Of a DNA stretch of 64,000 nt, positions 18,876 through 27,753 are shown one piece after another. The notes beneath the pieces are model-generated. The model was not told where the DNA came from, searched no databases, and worked only from the letters and a program-made list of their open reading frames with translations. Location of the stretch: positions 657,501 through 721,500 of the forward strand of contig NZ_CP010803.1 in the NCBI RefSeq assembly GCF_000960975.1, given 5' to 3'. Position numbers and translations under genes: made by a program. The first letter of the stretch is position 1; each line of letters opens with the position of its first letter. The DNA comes from Martelella endophytica (GTDB lineage Bacteria; Pseudomonadota; Alphaproteobacteria; Rhizobiales; Rhizobiaceae).

Positions 18876-19631
18876 ATGGCTGATCTTCGTAACTATCAGA
18901 ACCGCGCGCAGGCGGGAGCGCACGCGAGTGCTGAAATCGATCAGGGTCTGCGCGCCTACATGCTGCGCGTCTACAATCTCATGGCCCTCGGCCTCGTGAT
19001 CACCGGCGTTGCCGCCTACGGTATCTTTACGGCTTCGGTCACCGGCGATGCCGGCGGCCAGGTCCAGCTCACCCAGTTCGGCCAGGTCATGTATGCCTCG
19101 CCGCTGAAGTGGCTGGTGATGTTCGCACCGCTGATCGCCTTCTTCGTGCTGGCGTTCCGCGTCAACAAGATGAGCGTCGGCGCTGCGCAGATGGCCTTCT
19201 GGGTCTATGCGGCGCTCACCGGCATTTCGCTGTCGACGATCTTCCTCGTCTATACGGGCGAGAGCGTCGTCCAGACCTTCTTCATCACCGCCGCGTCCTT
19301 CGGTGCGCTGTCGCTTTACGGCTACTCCACCAAGCGCGACCTGTCGGCGATGGGCTCGTTCATGGTGATCGGCCTGTTCGGCGTGATCATTGCGATGCTG
19401 GTCAACATCTTCCTGCAGTCGAGCGCGCTGAGCTTCGCCATTTCGGTTCTCGGCGTTCTGATCTTCGCTGGCCTGACCGCCTGGGATACGCAGAAGATCA
19501 AGGAAATGTATTATGAAGGTGACGGCTACGAAGTGGCCGGCCGCAAGGCGGTGATGGGCGCACTGACGCTCTACCTCGACTTCATCAACATGTTCCTGTT
19601 CATGCTGCGTCTGCTCGGCAACCGGAACTGA
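18876..19631 (+). CDS. Bax inhibitor-1 / YccA family membrane protein
   Basis: A 251-residue protein with seven predicted transmembrane helices and the BI-1 C-terminal signature (TAWDTQKIKEMY and ALTLYLDFINMFLFMLRLLG). Bacterial members such as YetJ act as pH-dependent calcium leak channels; YccA modulates FtsH. GAGGAA lies 6 bases upstream of the ATG. It is monocistronic, ending in a clear terminator. The 277-base upstream gap holds its promoter, with no other gene seen. Confidence 0.93.
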   Translation: MADLRNYQNRAQAGAHASAEIDQGLRAYMLRVYNLMALGLVITGVAAYGIFTASVTGDAGGQVQLTQFGQVMYASPLKWLVMFAPLIAFFVLAFRVNKMSVGAAQMAFWVYAALTGISLSTIFLVYTGESVVQTFFITAASFGALSLYGYSTKRDLSAMGSFMVIGLFGVIIAMLVNIFLQSSALSFAISVLGVLIFAGLTAWDTQKIKEMYYEGDGYEVAGRKAVMGALTLYLDFINMFLFMLRLLGNRN

Positions 19632-19653
19632 GATCACGACAGCTCAAGAAATC

Positions 19654-19678
19654 AAGGCGGCTTTCGAGCCGCCTTTTT
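19654..19678 (+). terminator. Rho-independent terminator of the BI-1 gene
   Basis: AAGGCGGC and GCCGCCTT form a perfect stem around a 6-base loop, followed by TTT after the stem's own TT, 23 bases beyond the BI-1 stop codon. Confidence 0.9.
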
Positions 19679-19705
19679 CATGTTCATTTCACGCTGGAAC
19701 GCGCC

Positions 19706-20245
19706 ATGCCGATCGTCCTTCGCCCTGCAACCACCGCCGACGCCCCTTCGATTGCCGCAATCTATTCCGACAGCGTGCTCCATGGCACCGCCAGCTACGA
19801 GCTGGAACCGCCCTCGGTCACCGAAATGGAAGGGCGCATCGCCGCCGTGCTTTCCGGCGGCTATCCCTACCTCGCTGCGATTGACGAAGAGAGCGGTGCG
19901 GTGCTCGGCTATGCCTATGCCAGCGCCTTCCGCACCCGGCCGGCCTATCGCTGGCTTGTCGAGAACTCCGTCTATCTCGCCGGGGATGCGCGCGGGAAGG
20001 GTCTCGGAAAGCGGCTTCTGGCGCTGCTTGTCGCCGAATGCGAACAGCGCGGCTTCCGCCAGATGGTCGCCGTCATCGGCGGGGCGAGCCCCGCCTCGAT
20101 CGCCCTGCACAAGGCCCTCGGCTTCGCCGAAGCCGGCCGGCTGACCGGCACCGGCTTCAAGCATGGCCATTGGCTCGACACCGTGTTCATGCAGCGCGCT
20201 CTCGGCGAGGGCAACACCAGTGACCCTCTGCCGCTCTCTTCTTGA
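19706..20245 (+). CDS. GNAT family N-acetyltransferase (phosphinothricin acetyltransferase-like)
   Basis: A 179-residue acetyl-CoA-dependent acetyltransferase. The acetyl-CoA binding motif A is at VYLAGDARGKGLGKRLL (R-G-K-G-x-G). The N-terminus IRPAT-like LRPATTADAPSIAAIY and the block FRTRPAYRWLVENSVYL are typical of the PAT/YncA subfamily, whose bacterial members often acetylate methionine sulfone/sulfoximine or phosphinothricin. No resistance genes are nearby, so the natural substrate is open. Confidence 0.9.
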   Translation: MPIVLRPATTADAPSIAAIYSDSVLHGTASYELEPPSVTEMEGRIAAVLSGGYPYLAAIDEESGAVLGYAYASAFRTRPAYRWLVENSVYLAGDARGKGLGKRLLALLVAECEQRGFRQMVAVIGGASPASIALHKALGFAEAGRLTGTGFKHGHWLDTVFMQRALGEGNTSDPLPLSS

Positions 20246-20254
20246 GGCGCCTTA

Positions 20255-20944
20255 TCAGGCGCTACGCCCCGCCTCGGCTTCCTGATCGAGATAACTCCGC
20301 AGGCCGCCCGGCATGTCGAGATTGTCGGCAAGCCTGTCGAGGTAAAGCTTCTCTTCCGGCGTATCCGGGTCGATCGCGAGCGCCGACGCGAGATAGAGCT
20401 CGGCCTTCTGCTCGCTGTTGCGGGCAAGCGCGGCGATGGCACGGGCATCCGACGGGCTCGCGATATAATCGAAGAGCAGCGCCTTTTCGTCCGCGCCAAG
20501 ACCGGTTTCGTCGATATGCCGGCGGATGCGCGCATGTTCCGCCTTGTCGATGTGATCATCGGCATTGGCCGCCGAGATCATCGCCCGCATGAGGGCAAGC
20601 CGGAAGTCGCTTCCGGACTGGTCTTGGTCATGCTCGACATCGAAGCCACTGTCGGCCGGCGGCTTCGGCAGCGGCTGTGGCTCGGAAGTCGACCGGCTGT
20701 TCTGCTGCCAGTCGCGATAGGCCTTGTAGGCGAGCCCACCGACGGCGGCCATGCCGCCATATTTCAGGGCCTTGCCGCCGAGTTTCCGGCCGGTCTTCGT
20801 GCCAAGCAGCAGGGCGATTGCACCGCCCGCTGCCGCTCCGCCGGCGAGACCGCCCGGAAGGCCCGAACGCTGCTGCTGCACCTCCCCTTGCGAAGAGGCG
20901 CCATTGGTGCCGAGGAAGCCTTCGAGTAGCCTGTTGATGTCCAT
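20255..20944 (-). CDS. DUF533 / TerB-like family protein
   Basis: A 229-residue protein. The N-terminal half has a Gly/Ala-rich hydrophobic stretch (residues about 30-75, GGLAGGAAAGGAIALLLG) like that of inner-membrane DUF533 proteins (YebE). The C-terminal half, from DFRLALMRAMISAANADDHIDKAE, is a TerB-like helical domain with an acidic AADDHID motif that may bind metal. Start at 20944; an in-frame extension upstream has no similarity. Function unknown. Confidence 0.82.
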   Translation of the reverse strand: MDINRLLEGFLGTNGASSQGEVQQQRSGLPGGLAGGAAAGGAIALLLGTKTGRKLGGKALKYGGMAAVGGLAYKAYRDWQQNSRSTSEPQPLPKPPADSGFDVEHDQDQSGSDFRLALMRAMISAANADDHIDKAEHARIRRHIDETGLGADEKALLFDYIASPSDARAIAALARNSEQKAELYLASALAIDPDTPEEKLYLDRLADNLDMPGGLRSYLDQEAEAGRSA

Positions 20945-21058
20945 CGCGATCAGATCTTCTCCGTTGTTGGTCAAATCCAACTGGGAGCCGGCCCTGGCCG
21001 TTTCAAGCAAATGCCGCGGCGGACACGGGATTGTGAAGCGGCAGGCATCAACGCGTAA

Positions 21059-21079
21059 CGGCCGCCACGAGGGCGGCCG
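21059..21079 (-). terminator. Hairpin downstream of the five-heme cytochrome
   Basis: CGGCCGCC and GGCGGCCG form an 8-bp perfect stem with a 5-base loop, about 25 bases past the cytochrome stop on the minus strand. No T-run follows, so it may act in mRNA stability rather than termination. Confidence 0.4.
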
Positions 21080-21104
21080 CAACGTCAGGGATCAGCAGCT
21101 GGCG

Positions 21105-22283
21105 TCAGCGCGCAATCCCAAGCTCAGCCATATCGAGGTTGAGCGGTCCCGCCAGATCCTCGACCGAGTCGTAGAGCAGTTCGAGCGTGTAATGCGGATT
21201 GTGGGCAAAGGCGCCCGGATCGGCATTGATGAACTTCCAGTTATAGGCCGCCTTCAGCATCCGCGGCGTCCAGGCATTGTATTTCTGCGGCGCGCCGTCG
21301 ATCCGGTCGCCGCGCCCATCCTGATCGGCGTCGACGAAGAAATACGGATAGCTGGGTTCGAACACGATCGGCGTACCGGCGACCTTGACCGCATAGTCCT
21401 GGATGGTCCGCAACAGCAGCGCCGCATTGGCATCGATATCGGTGCGGATGCCCTTGGAGACATTACCGCTGCCGTCGAAGCTGATCGACGAGATGCGGAT
21501 CGCATCCGGCGATCCGTTCTCGTGACAGGTGAGACAGATCGCCTCCGATACGTCGAGCGTATGCGGATTGTGACAGGAGACGCAATCATCCAGCGGGCGG
21601 GCATGGAAGAACCGGCCAGAATAGGTCTTGCCGGGATATTGGTAGCCGCCGGCCCCGACACTGCCGAGGCGGGTTGCGCCGGCAAGGGCATAATGCGGAT
21701 TGACGAAGTTGAGCGAATCGTCGGGCGCATCGTCCGCCTTGTCGGCGACAGCCTTGGTGACGCTGGCGCCGGCCTCGCGGCCGATGTGACAGGTCATGCA
21801 AGCCGCCTCGACGCCGGGCTTGACCGGATGTTCGATGCCGCTCGGCAGCATGATCGCTGCGATTTCGCCGAGGCCGGGATTATGGCAGGTGTCGCAATCG
21901 ACGACACCGCCGACCGGAACCGGTCCGTCAACGCCGGGCGCACTGCCATCGAGCCCGTGGAACGAGCGGAAGCCGGCACCGGAGTGACAGCGGGCGCAGG
22001 CCACCGGAACCTCGCCTTCGCCATCCCAGTGGGTGAAGGCTTCGGCGGTGGCATCGGCATGGGCCGATCGCGCCCAGGCCGTGATCATGTCCTGCTGGGG
22101 GACCGATATCTGGTCCGGGCGGAACGGACCCGATTGCGGCATGACATAGAGCTCGAGCGCCTCGACCGGGTCGTCGCCGGCGGCTGGTTCCTGCGCCTGC
22201 GCTCCGTTAGAATTGACAATCGTCAAAATTGCAAATAACGTAAGTGCGAAAACGAAATAAATCCGGCTCATCCCCGATGACAT
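21105..22283 (-). CDS. Exported pentaheme cytochrome c
   Basis: A 392-residue protein with a signal peptide (residues 7-30, ending AQAQ) and five CxxCH heme-attachment motifs: CARCH at 96, CDTCH at 130, CMTCH at 162, CVSCH at 234 and CLTCH at 250. Further histidines (HGLDG, HPV, NPHYAL) could be distal ligands. The C-terminal 130 residues lack heme sites but contain the block AYNWKFINADPGAFAHNPHY, which resembles the end of ammonia-forming or tetrathionate-type multiheme cytochromes; the exact family was not recognised. It is divergent from nqrA with 128 bases between starts, so it may exchange electrons with the NQR complex. That link is inference. Confidence 0.85.
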   Translation of the reverse strand: MSSGMSRIYFVFALTLFAILTIVNSNGAQAQEPAAGDDPVEALELYVMPQSGPFRPDQISVPQQDMITAWARSAHADATAEAFTHWDGEGEVPVACARCHSGAGFRSFHGLDGSAPGVDGPVPVGGVVDCDTCHNPGLGEIAAIMLPSGIEHPVKPGVEAACMTCHIGREAGASVTKAVADKADDAPDDSLNFVNPHYALAGATRLGSVGAGGYQYPGKTYSGRFFHARPLDDCVSCHNPHTLDVSEAICLTCHENGSPDAIRISSISFDGSGNVSKGIRTDIDANAALLLRTIQDYAVKVAGTPIVFEPSYPYFFVDADQDGRGDRIDGAPQKYNAWTPRMLKAAYNWKFINADPGAFAHNPHYTLELLYDSVEDLAGPLNLDMAELGIAR

Positions 22284-22411
22284 GGCTTTTCACCCCCGTT
22301 GAAAACTCATAGTCTGGCGTATGCGCATGCTAATCAATTTGGCGCGTTCCGGCAACCTATAGTCGGTATGACCAAATCTATTGGCGTTCACATATTGAGG
22401 GGAGTGAAGCG

Positions 22412-23674
22412 TTGGCCCGCCTTTCTGCCGCAGGTCTTTCCGTGCCGACCGGCACGCCATTGCCAGACTATTCCAGCATTTCCACAGCCTTGACCGACGA
22501 GGCCGGCCTGGTGCCGGCGCCGGGCGAGGAATTGCGGGTCACGCCGCTTGTCAGCGTCGAGGACATCGTGTCGCAGGGCCAGCCGCTGCTGGAGCTCCGC
22601 GCCGCGCCTGAAATTCGGCTCGTCGCGCCGATGGCGGGGCGCGTCGCCGCAATCGAACTGAAGCCCGGCCGCAGCCTGACCCAGCTTGTGCTGTTCCGCG
22701 AGGAAACCGGCGAACGCCACGTCTTTGCCGGACCAGCCGGCAATGCTGACGATATGAGAGCGCTGCTGCAGGCCTCGGGCCTCTGGCATCGGCTGCGCAG
22801 CCGCCCCTTCGGCCACATGCCACGACCGACGGAAACGCCATCCGCCATCGTCATCATGGCAGCCGACAGCCGCCCGGGCGCGCCCGCCCCTACCGAGGCG
22901 CTCAAGGGCCGCGAGGCGGCGCTGGCGCGGGGACTTGAAGCGCTCTCTCTTCTCACCGAAGACAAGCTATTCTTCTGCGAGCCGCACAAGGCGCGCATCG
23001 GCGTCGATCTGCCGGCCGAGATCATCCGCGTTCCCGTCGGCCGGCTGCATCCGCTCGGCCTTGCCGGGCTGCAGGTCCACCGGCTCTGTCCGGCCTCCAT
23101 CGAAAAACGCGTCTGGGACATGCATGCCGAGGACGTCGCCGATCTCGGCGAGCTGATCGAGACCGGCATGCTGCCCGAAACCCGGCTGGTGACGGTGACC
23201 GGCCCGGCGCTCAACAGCCAGCGCGTGGTGCGCACCCAGCCCGGCGCCGACATGCGCGGCCTCTGTTTCGGCCATGTCCGACCCGGCCCGCATCACGTGA
23301 TCGCGGGCTCGCATATCGATGGCCATGCCGGCCACTGGCTTGGCCCGCGCGACCGGCAGGTGACGGTGCTGTCGCATGGCGCCGGCCAGCGCCGCGGCCA
23401 CTGGTTTTCGGCAGCCCTCACCAGGGCCGCCCGCCCGCTTCCGATCATTCCGACATCGGCGCTCGAACAGGCGCTCGGTGGCGATATTCCTGCCGCGGCC
23501 CTTGTCCGGGCGCTGTCGTCCGGCGACCAGGAAAGCGCTGTGCGGCTCGGCGCCCTTTCGCTGATCGAGGAGGATCTGGCGCTTGCGGACTACATCACGG
23601 CCGCCGAGCCGAGCCTTTCGGCGCAGCTGCGCGGCATCCTGAACCGTATCGAAAAAGAGGAGGTGCCCGCGTGA
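22412..23674 (+). CDS. nqrA: Na+-translocating NADH:quinone reductase subunit A-like
   Basis: A 420-residue cytosolic subunit of an NQR-type complex (usual length about 445). The N-terminal half has the barrel-sandwich lipoyl-like fold of NqrA/RnfC, with APMAGRV as its turn. The translated start is TTG at 22412, well placed behind GGGGAG; no ATG fits. It heads an eight- to nine-gene operon with overlapping or closely spaced genes. Sequence is divergent from classical NqrA, so the call rests as much on gene order as on motifs. Confidence 0.85.
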   Translation: MARLSAAGLSVPTGTPLPDYSSISTALTDEAGLVPAPGEELRVTPLVSVEDIVSQGQPLLELRAAPEIRLVAPMAGRVAAIELKPGRSLTQLVLFREETGERHVFAGPAGNADDMRALLQASGLWHRLRSRPFGHMPRPTETPSAIVIMAADSRPGAPAPTEALKGREAALARGLEALSLLTEDKLFFCEPHKARIGVDLPAEIIRVPVGRLHPLGLAGLQVHRLCPASIEKRVWDMHAEDVADLGELIETGMLPETRLVTVTGPALNSQRVVRTQPGADMRGLCFGHVRPGPHHVIAGSHIDGHAGHWLGPRDRQVTVLSHGAGQRRGHWFSAALTRAARPLPIIPTSALEQALGGDIPAAALVRALSSGDQESAVRLGALSLIEEDLALADYITAAEPSLSAQLRGILNRIEKEEVPA

Positions 23675-24459
23675 CCCGTGGCCTGACCCATGGATTGTGG
23701 GACCGCGAAACGGTTGCCCTCCTGCTTCTGGTGGCGGTGATGCCATTGGCGCTGACCTGGCTCTGGTATGGCGGCTTCGATGCTGCCGGGCGGCTGGCCC
23801 TGGCGCTGGTCGTCTCCGGGCTCTGGCATGTGATCTTCATGCTGGTGCGCGCCCAGCCGCCTTCCTTCGCCGGCGCCCTGACGGCGCTTGCCGTCGCGAT
23901 CCTCGCGCCAGAAGATCTCGGCTTCGTGCCCTTCGTGCTCGGCATCAGTTTCGGCTCGGTGATGGCCGAACTGGTTTTCGGTGGCTGGGGCCGCAATGTC
24001 CTGAACCCGGCGACGGTGACGCTCGCCTTTCTCGGCTTCGGCTTCGCCACAGCACCCTGGCCGCATATGGTCCTGCCGGTCGCCTGGGCGGCCATTCCCG
24101 CCGCCATCATCGGCATGGTGACGGGCGTGATGCCGGCCCGCGTCATCCTCGGCGCCGTGATCGTGCTCGGCGCGGCCGAACTCGGCGGCCTGCCGCTGGA
24201 ACCGGTCCTGCCGGCCGTCGGCCTCGTCCTGGTGCTGCTCGTGGCCGATCCCGTGGCCAGCGCCTCCACCCGGCTCGGCGGCTGGCTGAACGGCATCGTC
24301 TTTGCCCTCCTCGTCATCATGTTCACGCTCAACTGGGCGGGCGCAGCTCCGGTGCGCATGGCGGTCTCGGCCGCGCTGCTCACCTCGCTGATCGCACCGC
24401 TGCTCGATGAAACCGCGATCGCGCTCTGGCTATTCCACAGGAGAAGACGTCATGGCTGA
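23671..24459 (+). CDS. nqrB: NqrB-like membrane subunit, short form lacking the FMN-attachment loop
   Basis: A 262-residue membrane protein starting with GTG overlapping the nqrA TGA. NqrB is usually about 400 residues. Conserved blocks present are ISFGSVMAELVFGGWGRNVLNPA (residues 92-114) and VADPVASAS (191-199), matching the FGGTGRNFLNPA and ATDPVSAS blocks of Vibrio NqrB. Missing are the N-terminal 110 or so residues and the segment of about 50 residues between these blocks that carries the SGAT flavinylation site. So NqrB here should not bind covalent FMN. About eight helices remain. Assignment by motif and operon position is firm; consequence for catalysis is inference. Confidence 0.85.
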   Translation: MTRGLTHGLWDRETVALLLLVAVMPLALTWLWYGGFDAAGRLALALVVSGLWHVIFMLVRAQPPSFAGALTALAVAILAPEDLGFVPFVLGISFGSVMAELVFGGWGRNVLNPATVTLAFLGFGFATAPWPHMVLPVAWAAIPAAIIGMVTGVMPARVILGAVIVLGAAELGGLPLEPVLPAVGLVLVLLVADPVASASTRLGGWLNGIVFALLVIMFTLNWAGAAPVRMAVSAALLTSLIAPLLDETAIALWLFHRRRRHG

Positions 24460-25252
24460 CCTGAACCCGATTTCGGCCTGGCGCCGGTTCCTGGCCCTGC
24501 CCAACGAAAACCGCACCAAGACGGTGGTCATCGCCTTCCTCGTGTCCGCCATCTGCGCGCTGATGGTCTCCGGCGCCACCGTGGTGCTGCGCCCGATCCA
24601 GACGGCAAACCGCGCGGCAGAACAACAGGCCCGGCTCGAAGCGCTGATTGCCGGCATTCCCGGCATGACGCAGCTTCTCGAGCAATCCGGCGGCAAGCTC
24701 TCCACCGTGGTGATCAACCTGCCGAAGGGCGCCGCCGCCGAGGATGTCACGCCGGAAAACCTCCCGACAGCGCTCGAAAGCGCCTCGAACTGGAAGACGC
24801 TGTCGCCCGGTGAGGACACGGCGGGCCTCGGCCGCAGGCCGGATTTCGTGCAGATCTATCTGTTGCGCAACGACGCCGGCGATATCCAGCTGGCGCTGCT
24901 GCCGATCAGCGGCGCCGGCTATATCGGGCCGATCGACGCCATACTGGCACTCGATGGCGACATGAACACGGTGGCGGGGCTTGCGATCACCAACCAGGCG
25001 GAAACGCCCGGCCTTGGTGGCCGCATCGAGGAACCGGCCTTCCTGGCGCAATTCCCCGGCACCGAGCTTTACGACGCGGCCGGCAACATCCGCTTCGAGG
25101 TCGCCCACGGCAAGGCCGGCAATGACTACGAGGTCGACGGCATCACCGGCGCCACCCGCACCTCGAATGCCTTCACCAGGATCATGCGGTTCTGGCTCGG
25201 GCCGGACGGCTACGGTCCACTGATCGCCGCCGTCAAGCGTGGGGAGTTCTGA
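24452..25252 (+). CDS. nqrC: NQR subunit C, covalent-FMN protein
   Basis: A 266-residue subunit with one N-terminal transmembrane helix (residues 24-45) and a periplasmic FMN-binding domain. The flavinylation motif DGITGATRT gives Thr235 as the expected phosphoester-FMN residue, modified by ApbE. It overlaps nqrB by 8 bases; AGGAG lies before the ATG at 24452. As NqrB lacks its own site, this is the only covalent flavin visible in the complex. Confidence 0.93.
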   Translation: MADLNPISAWRRFLALPNENRTKTVVIAFLVSAICALMVSGATVVLRPIQTANRAAEQQARLEALIAGIPGMTQLLEQSGGKLSTVVINLPKGAAAEDVTPENLPTALESASNWKTLSPGEDTAGLGRRPDFVQIYLLRNDAGDIQLALLPISGAGYIGPIDAILALDGDMNTVAGLAITNQAETPGLGGRIEEPAFLAQFPGTELYDAAGNIRFEVAHGKAGNDYEVDGITGATRTSNAFTRIMRFWLGPDGYGPLIAAVKRGEF

Positions 25253-25253
25253 T

Positions 25254-25919
25254 ATGGCCGCCCGCAAGAGCCTGTTCACCACCCTGACCGAGCCGCTGAT
25301 CGCGCAGAACCCGGTGACGCTGCAGATCCTCGGCATCTGCTCGGCGCTTGCCGTCACCACCTCGGTTGCGACCGCCGTCACCATGGCCGCCTCGCTGACC
25401 ACCGTGCTGGTGATGTCGGCGCTGCTCGTCAGCCTGATCCGCCGGCACATACCGGATTCGATCCGGTTGATCGTGCAGATCGTCATCGTCGCCTCGCTGG
25501 TCATCGTCATCGACCAGTTCCTGCAGGCCTATTTCTTCGACATCAGCAAGCGGCTCTCGGTGTTCGTCAGCCTGATCACCACCAACTGCCTGGTGCTGGG
25601 CCGCACCGAATCCTTCTCGCGCAACAATCCGCCGCTTCCCTCGATGGTCGACGCGCTCGGCAACGGGCTCGGCTATTCGCTGGTGCTCGTCGTCATCGGC
25701 TCGCTGCGCGAACTCTTCGGCACCGGCAAGCTGCTCGGCAACCAGATATTTGCCACGGTCGAACAGGGCGGCTGGTTCACGCCATTCAACCTGATGCTGC
25801 TGGCGCCGAGCGCCTTCTTCCTGATCGGCGGTCTGGTCTGGGCGATCCGCTCGGTGTTCACCGAACAGGCGGAAGCGGCCGAGTTCACGCCGCCGGAAAC
25901 CGGGGAGGCAGGCAAATGA
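25254..25919 (+). CDS. nqrD: NQR subunit D
   Basis: A 221-residue membrane subunit highly like classical NqrD. The blocks LQILGICSALAVTT and LITTNCLVLGR hold the two half-membrane cysteines that, with those of NqrE, bind an intramembrane 2Fe-2S cluster. NGLGYSLVL and APSAFFLIG are further family blocks. The ATG at 25254 follows GGGGAG and the nqrC stop directly. Confidence 0.95.
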   Translation: MAARKSLFTTLTEPLIAQNPVTLQILGICSALAVTTSVATAVTMAASLTTVLVMSALLVSLIRRHIPDSIRLIVQIVIVASLVIVIDQFLQAYFFDISKRLSVFVSLITTNCLVLGRTESFSRNNPPLPSMVDALGNGLGYSLVLVVIGSLRELFGTGKLLGNQIFATVEQGGWFTPFNLMLLAPSAFFLIGGLVWAIRSVFTEQAEAAEFTPPETGEAGK

Positions 25920-26527
25920 CCGATCTTCCGGGCCTGTTCCTCAAGGCAGCCTTCGTCGAGAACATGGCGCTGACGCTGTTCCTCGGGCTCTGCACCTTCC
26001 TGGCGCTGTCGCGGCGCACCGGTTCGGCACTTGGCCTCGGCATCGCCGTCACCGCCGTGATGGGCGTCACCATGCCGCTCAACAACCTGATCTACAATGC
26101 GCTGCTGCGCCCCGGCGCCTGGGCCTGGGCCGGCATGCCGGACACCGACCTCTCCTATCTGAAGCTGATCGCCTTCATCGGCGTGATCGCGGCGACCGTG
26201 CAGCTCGTCGAAATGGTGCTCGACCGGTTTTTCCCGGCGATCTACGCCTCCTTCGGCGTGTTCCTGCCGCTTCTGACCGTGCATTGCGCGATCCTCGCCG
26301 GCAGCCTGTTCATGGTCGAGCGCGATTATGACCTGGCGCAATCGACCGTGTTCGGTCTCGGCGCCGGCTTCGGTTTCGGGGTCGCTGTCGTCATGCTCGG
26401 CGCGATCCGCGCGCGCCTTGCCTATGCCGACCTGCCGAAGGGGTTGCGCGGGCTCGGCATCACCTTCACGATCGCCGGCATGATGTCGCTCGGCTTTTCG
26501 GCCTTTGCCCAGATGGTGGCACCATGA
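25916..26527 (+). CDS. nqrE: NQR subunit E
   Basis: A 203-residue six-helix subunit homologous to NqrD. FLGLCTFLALS and LLTVHCAILAG carry the conserved cysteines for the shared 2Fe-2S cluster, and GLRGLGITFTIAGMMSLGF is the family C-terminal block. It overlaps nqrD by 4 bases and nqrF by 4 bases, indicating translational coupling. Confidence 0.96.
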   Translation: MTDLPGLFLKAAFVENMALTLFLGLCTFLALSRRTGSALGLGIAVTAVMGVTMPLNNLIYNALLRPGAWAWAGMPDTDLSYLKLIAFIGVIAATVQLVEMVLDRFFPAIYASFGVFLPLLTVHCAILAGSLFMVERDYDLAQSTVFGLGAGFGFGVAVVMLGAIRARLAYADLPKGLRGLGITFTIAGMMSLGFSAFAQMVAP

Positions 26528-27750
26528 CCGAGATCTTTCTGGGCGCCATCATCGTCGTTGCACTGGTGATCGTTCTGACACTGGCGCTGCTGATCACCCG
26601 CAAGCGGCTGATTCCAGCCGAGGCGCTTTCCATCAGCGTCAACGATTCGCTCGTCATCGAGGCCCAGCGCGGCGACCGGCTGCTCGGCGTGCTTCACGGC
26701 GCCGGCATCGGCATCCCTGCGGCCTGCGGCGGTTCGGGCACATGCGGCCTCTGCCGCGTGCATGTCGAGGGCGCCGGTGCGGGCGAGCCGCAGGCGACGG
26801 AACGCGGCGTGCTGTCGGCCGCCGAACGCCGTTCCCACATGCGGCTTGCCTGCCAGACCGCGCTGCGCGGGCCCTGCTCGGTAACCGTGCCGCAGGATTT
26901 CGTCGGCGCCACCGGCTTCACCTGCACCGTCGTTTCGAACACGATGAAGGCGCCGCTGATCCGCGAACTGGTGCTCAAGCTTCCTGAAGGCCAGCCCTTC
27001 GACTATCGCGCTGGCGGCTTCATGCAGCTCACCGTGCCGCCCTACAGGCTTGATTTCCACGATATCGAGATCGATGCGCCATTCAGCGAGGCCTGGCGCA
27101 TGGCCGGCTGGGCGGAGATGACCGGCGCCTCTGATGCCAGGGTGACGCGCGCCTATTCGATCGCCAACCGCCCGGTTGACGCCGCCGAAGGCCGCGCCGT
27201 GTTCAACATCCGCCTGGCCGCCCCGCCACCCGGTCGCGAACGCGAAATCCCGCCGGGACTGGTCTCGTCCTACCTGTTCTCGCTGAAGCCCGGCGACACG
27301 GTGGAAGCATCCGGCCCGTTCGGCGAATTCCACGTGCAGCCGACGGAGCGCGAAATGGTGTGCATCGGCGGCGGCGTCGGCATGGCGCCGCTGAGGGCCA
27401 TGATCCACGAACAGATCGGCAAGGGCACAAAGCGGAAGATGCGCTATTTCTACGGCGCCCGCTCCCTGGTCGACCTCTTCTATGTCGAGGAATTCGACGC
27501 GATCGCCGCCGCACATGAGAACTTCTCGTGGACGCCGGCGCTGTCGGATCCCGCCCCCGGCGATCGCTGGACCGGTGCGACCGGCTTCATCCACGAGAAC
27601 GTCCGCGCCGCCCTGCTGCGCCATCCCGCACCCGAGGATTGCGAATACTATCTCTGCGGCCCGCCGGTGATGATCTCGGCGGTGCTGACCACGCTGGCGC
27701 GCCTCGGCGTCGAGCCACACTCGATCTTCAACGACGATTTCGGAGTCTGA
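26524..27750 (+). CDS. nqrF: NQR subunit F, NADH-oxidising flavoprotein
   Basis: A 408-residue subunit with one N-terminal membrane helix (residues 5-24), a plant-type 2Fe-2S ferredoxin domain (Cys68, 74, 77 and 110 in ACGGSGTCGLC and LACQT), an FAD domain with RAYSIANRP near 220, and an NAD-binding domain ending with YYLCGPPVM and a C-terminal NDDFG. It takes electrons from NADH into the complex. Length matches classical NqrF (about 407). Confidence 0.97.
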   Translation: MTEIFLGAIIVVALVIVLTLALLITRKRLIPAEALSISVNDSLVIEAQRGDRLLGVLHGAGIGIPAACGGSGTCGLCRVHVEGAGAGEPQATERGVLSAAERRSHMRLACQTALRGPCSVTVPQDFVGATGFTCTVVSNTMKAPLIRELVLKLPEGQPFDYRAGGFMQLTVPPYRLDFHDIEIDAPFSEAWRMAGWAEMTGASDARVTRAYSIANRPVDAAEGRAVFNIRLAAPPPGREREIPPGLVSSYLFSLKPGDTVEASGPFGEFHVQPTEREMVCIGGGVGMAPLRAMIHEQIGKGTKRKMRYFYGARSLVDLFYVEEFDAIAAAHENFSWTPALSDPAPGDRWTGATGFIHENVRAALLRHPAPEDCEYYLCGPPVMISAVLTTLARLGVEPHSIFNDDFGV

Positions 27751-27753
27751 GCC

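Noticed and set aside
24040..24060. FAT in GFGFATAPW of NqrB as a flavinylation site
   Set aside because: The motif needs Ser/Thr-Gly-Ala-Thr in an extracytoplasmic loop; here the Gly and Ser/Thr are missing and it lies at the end of a hydrophobic helix.
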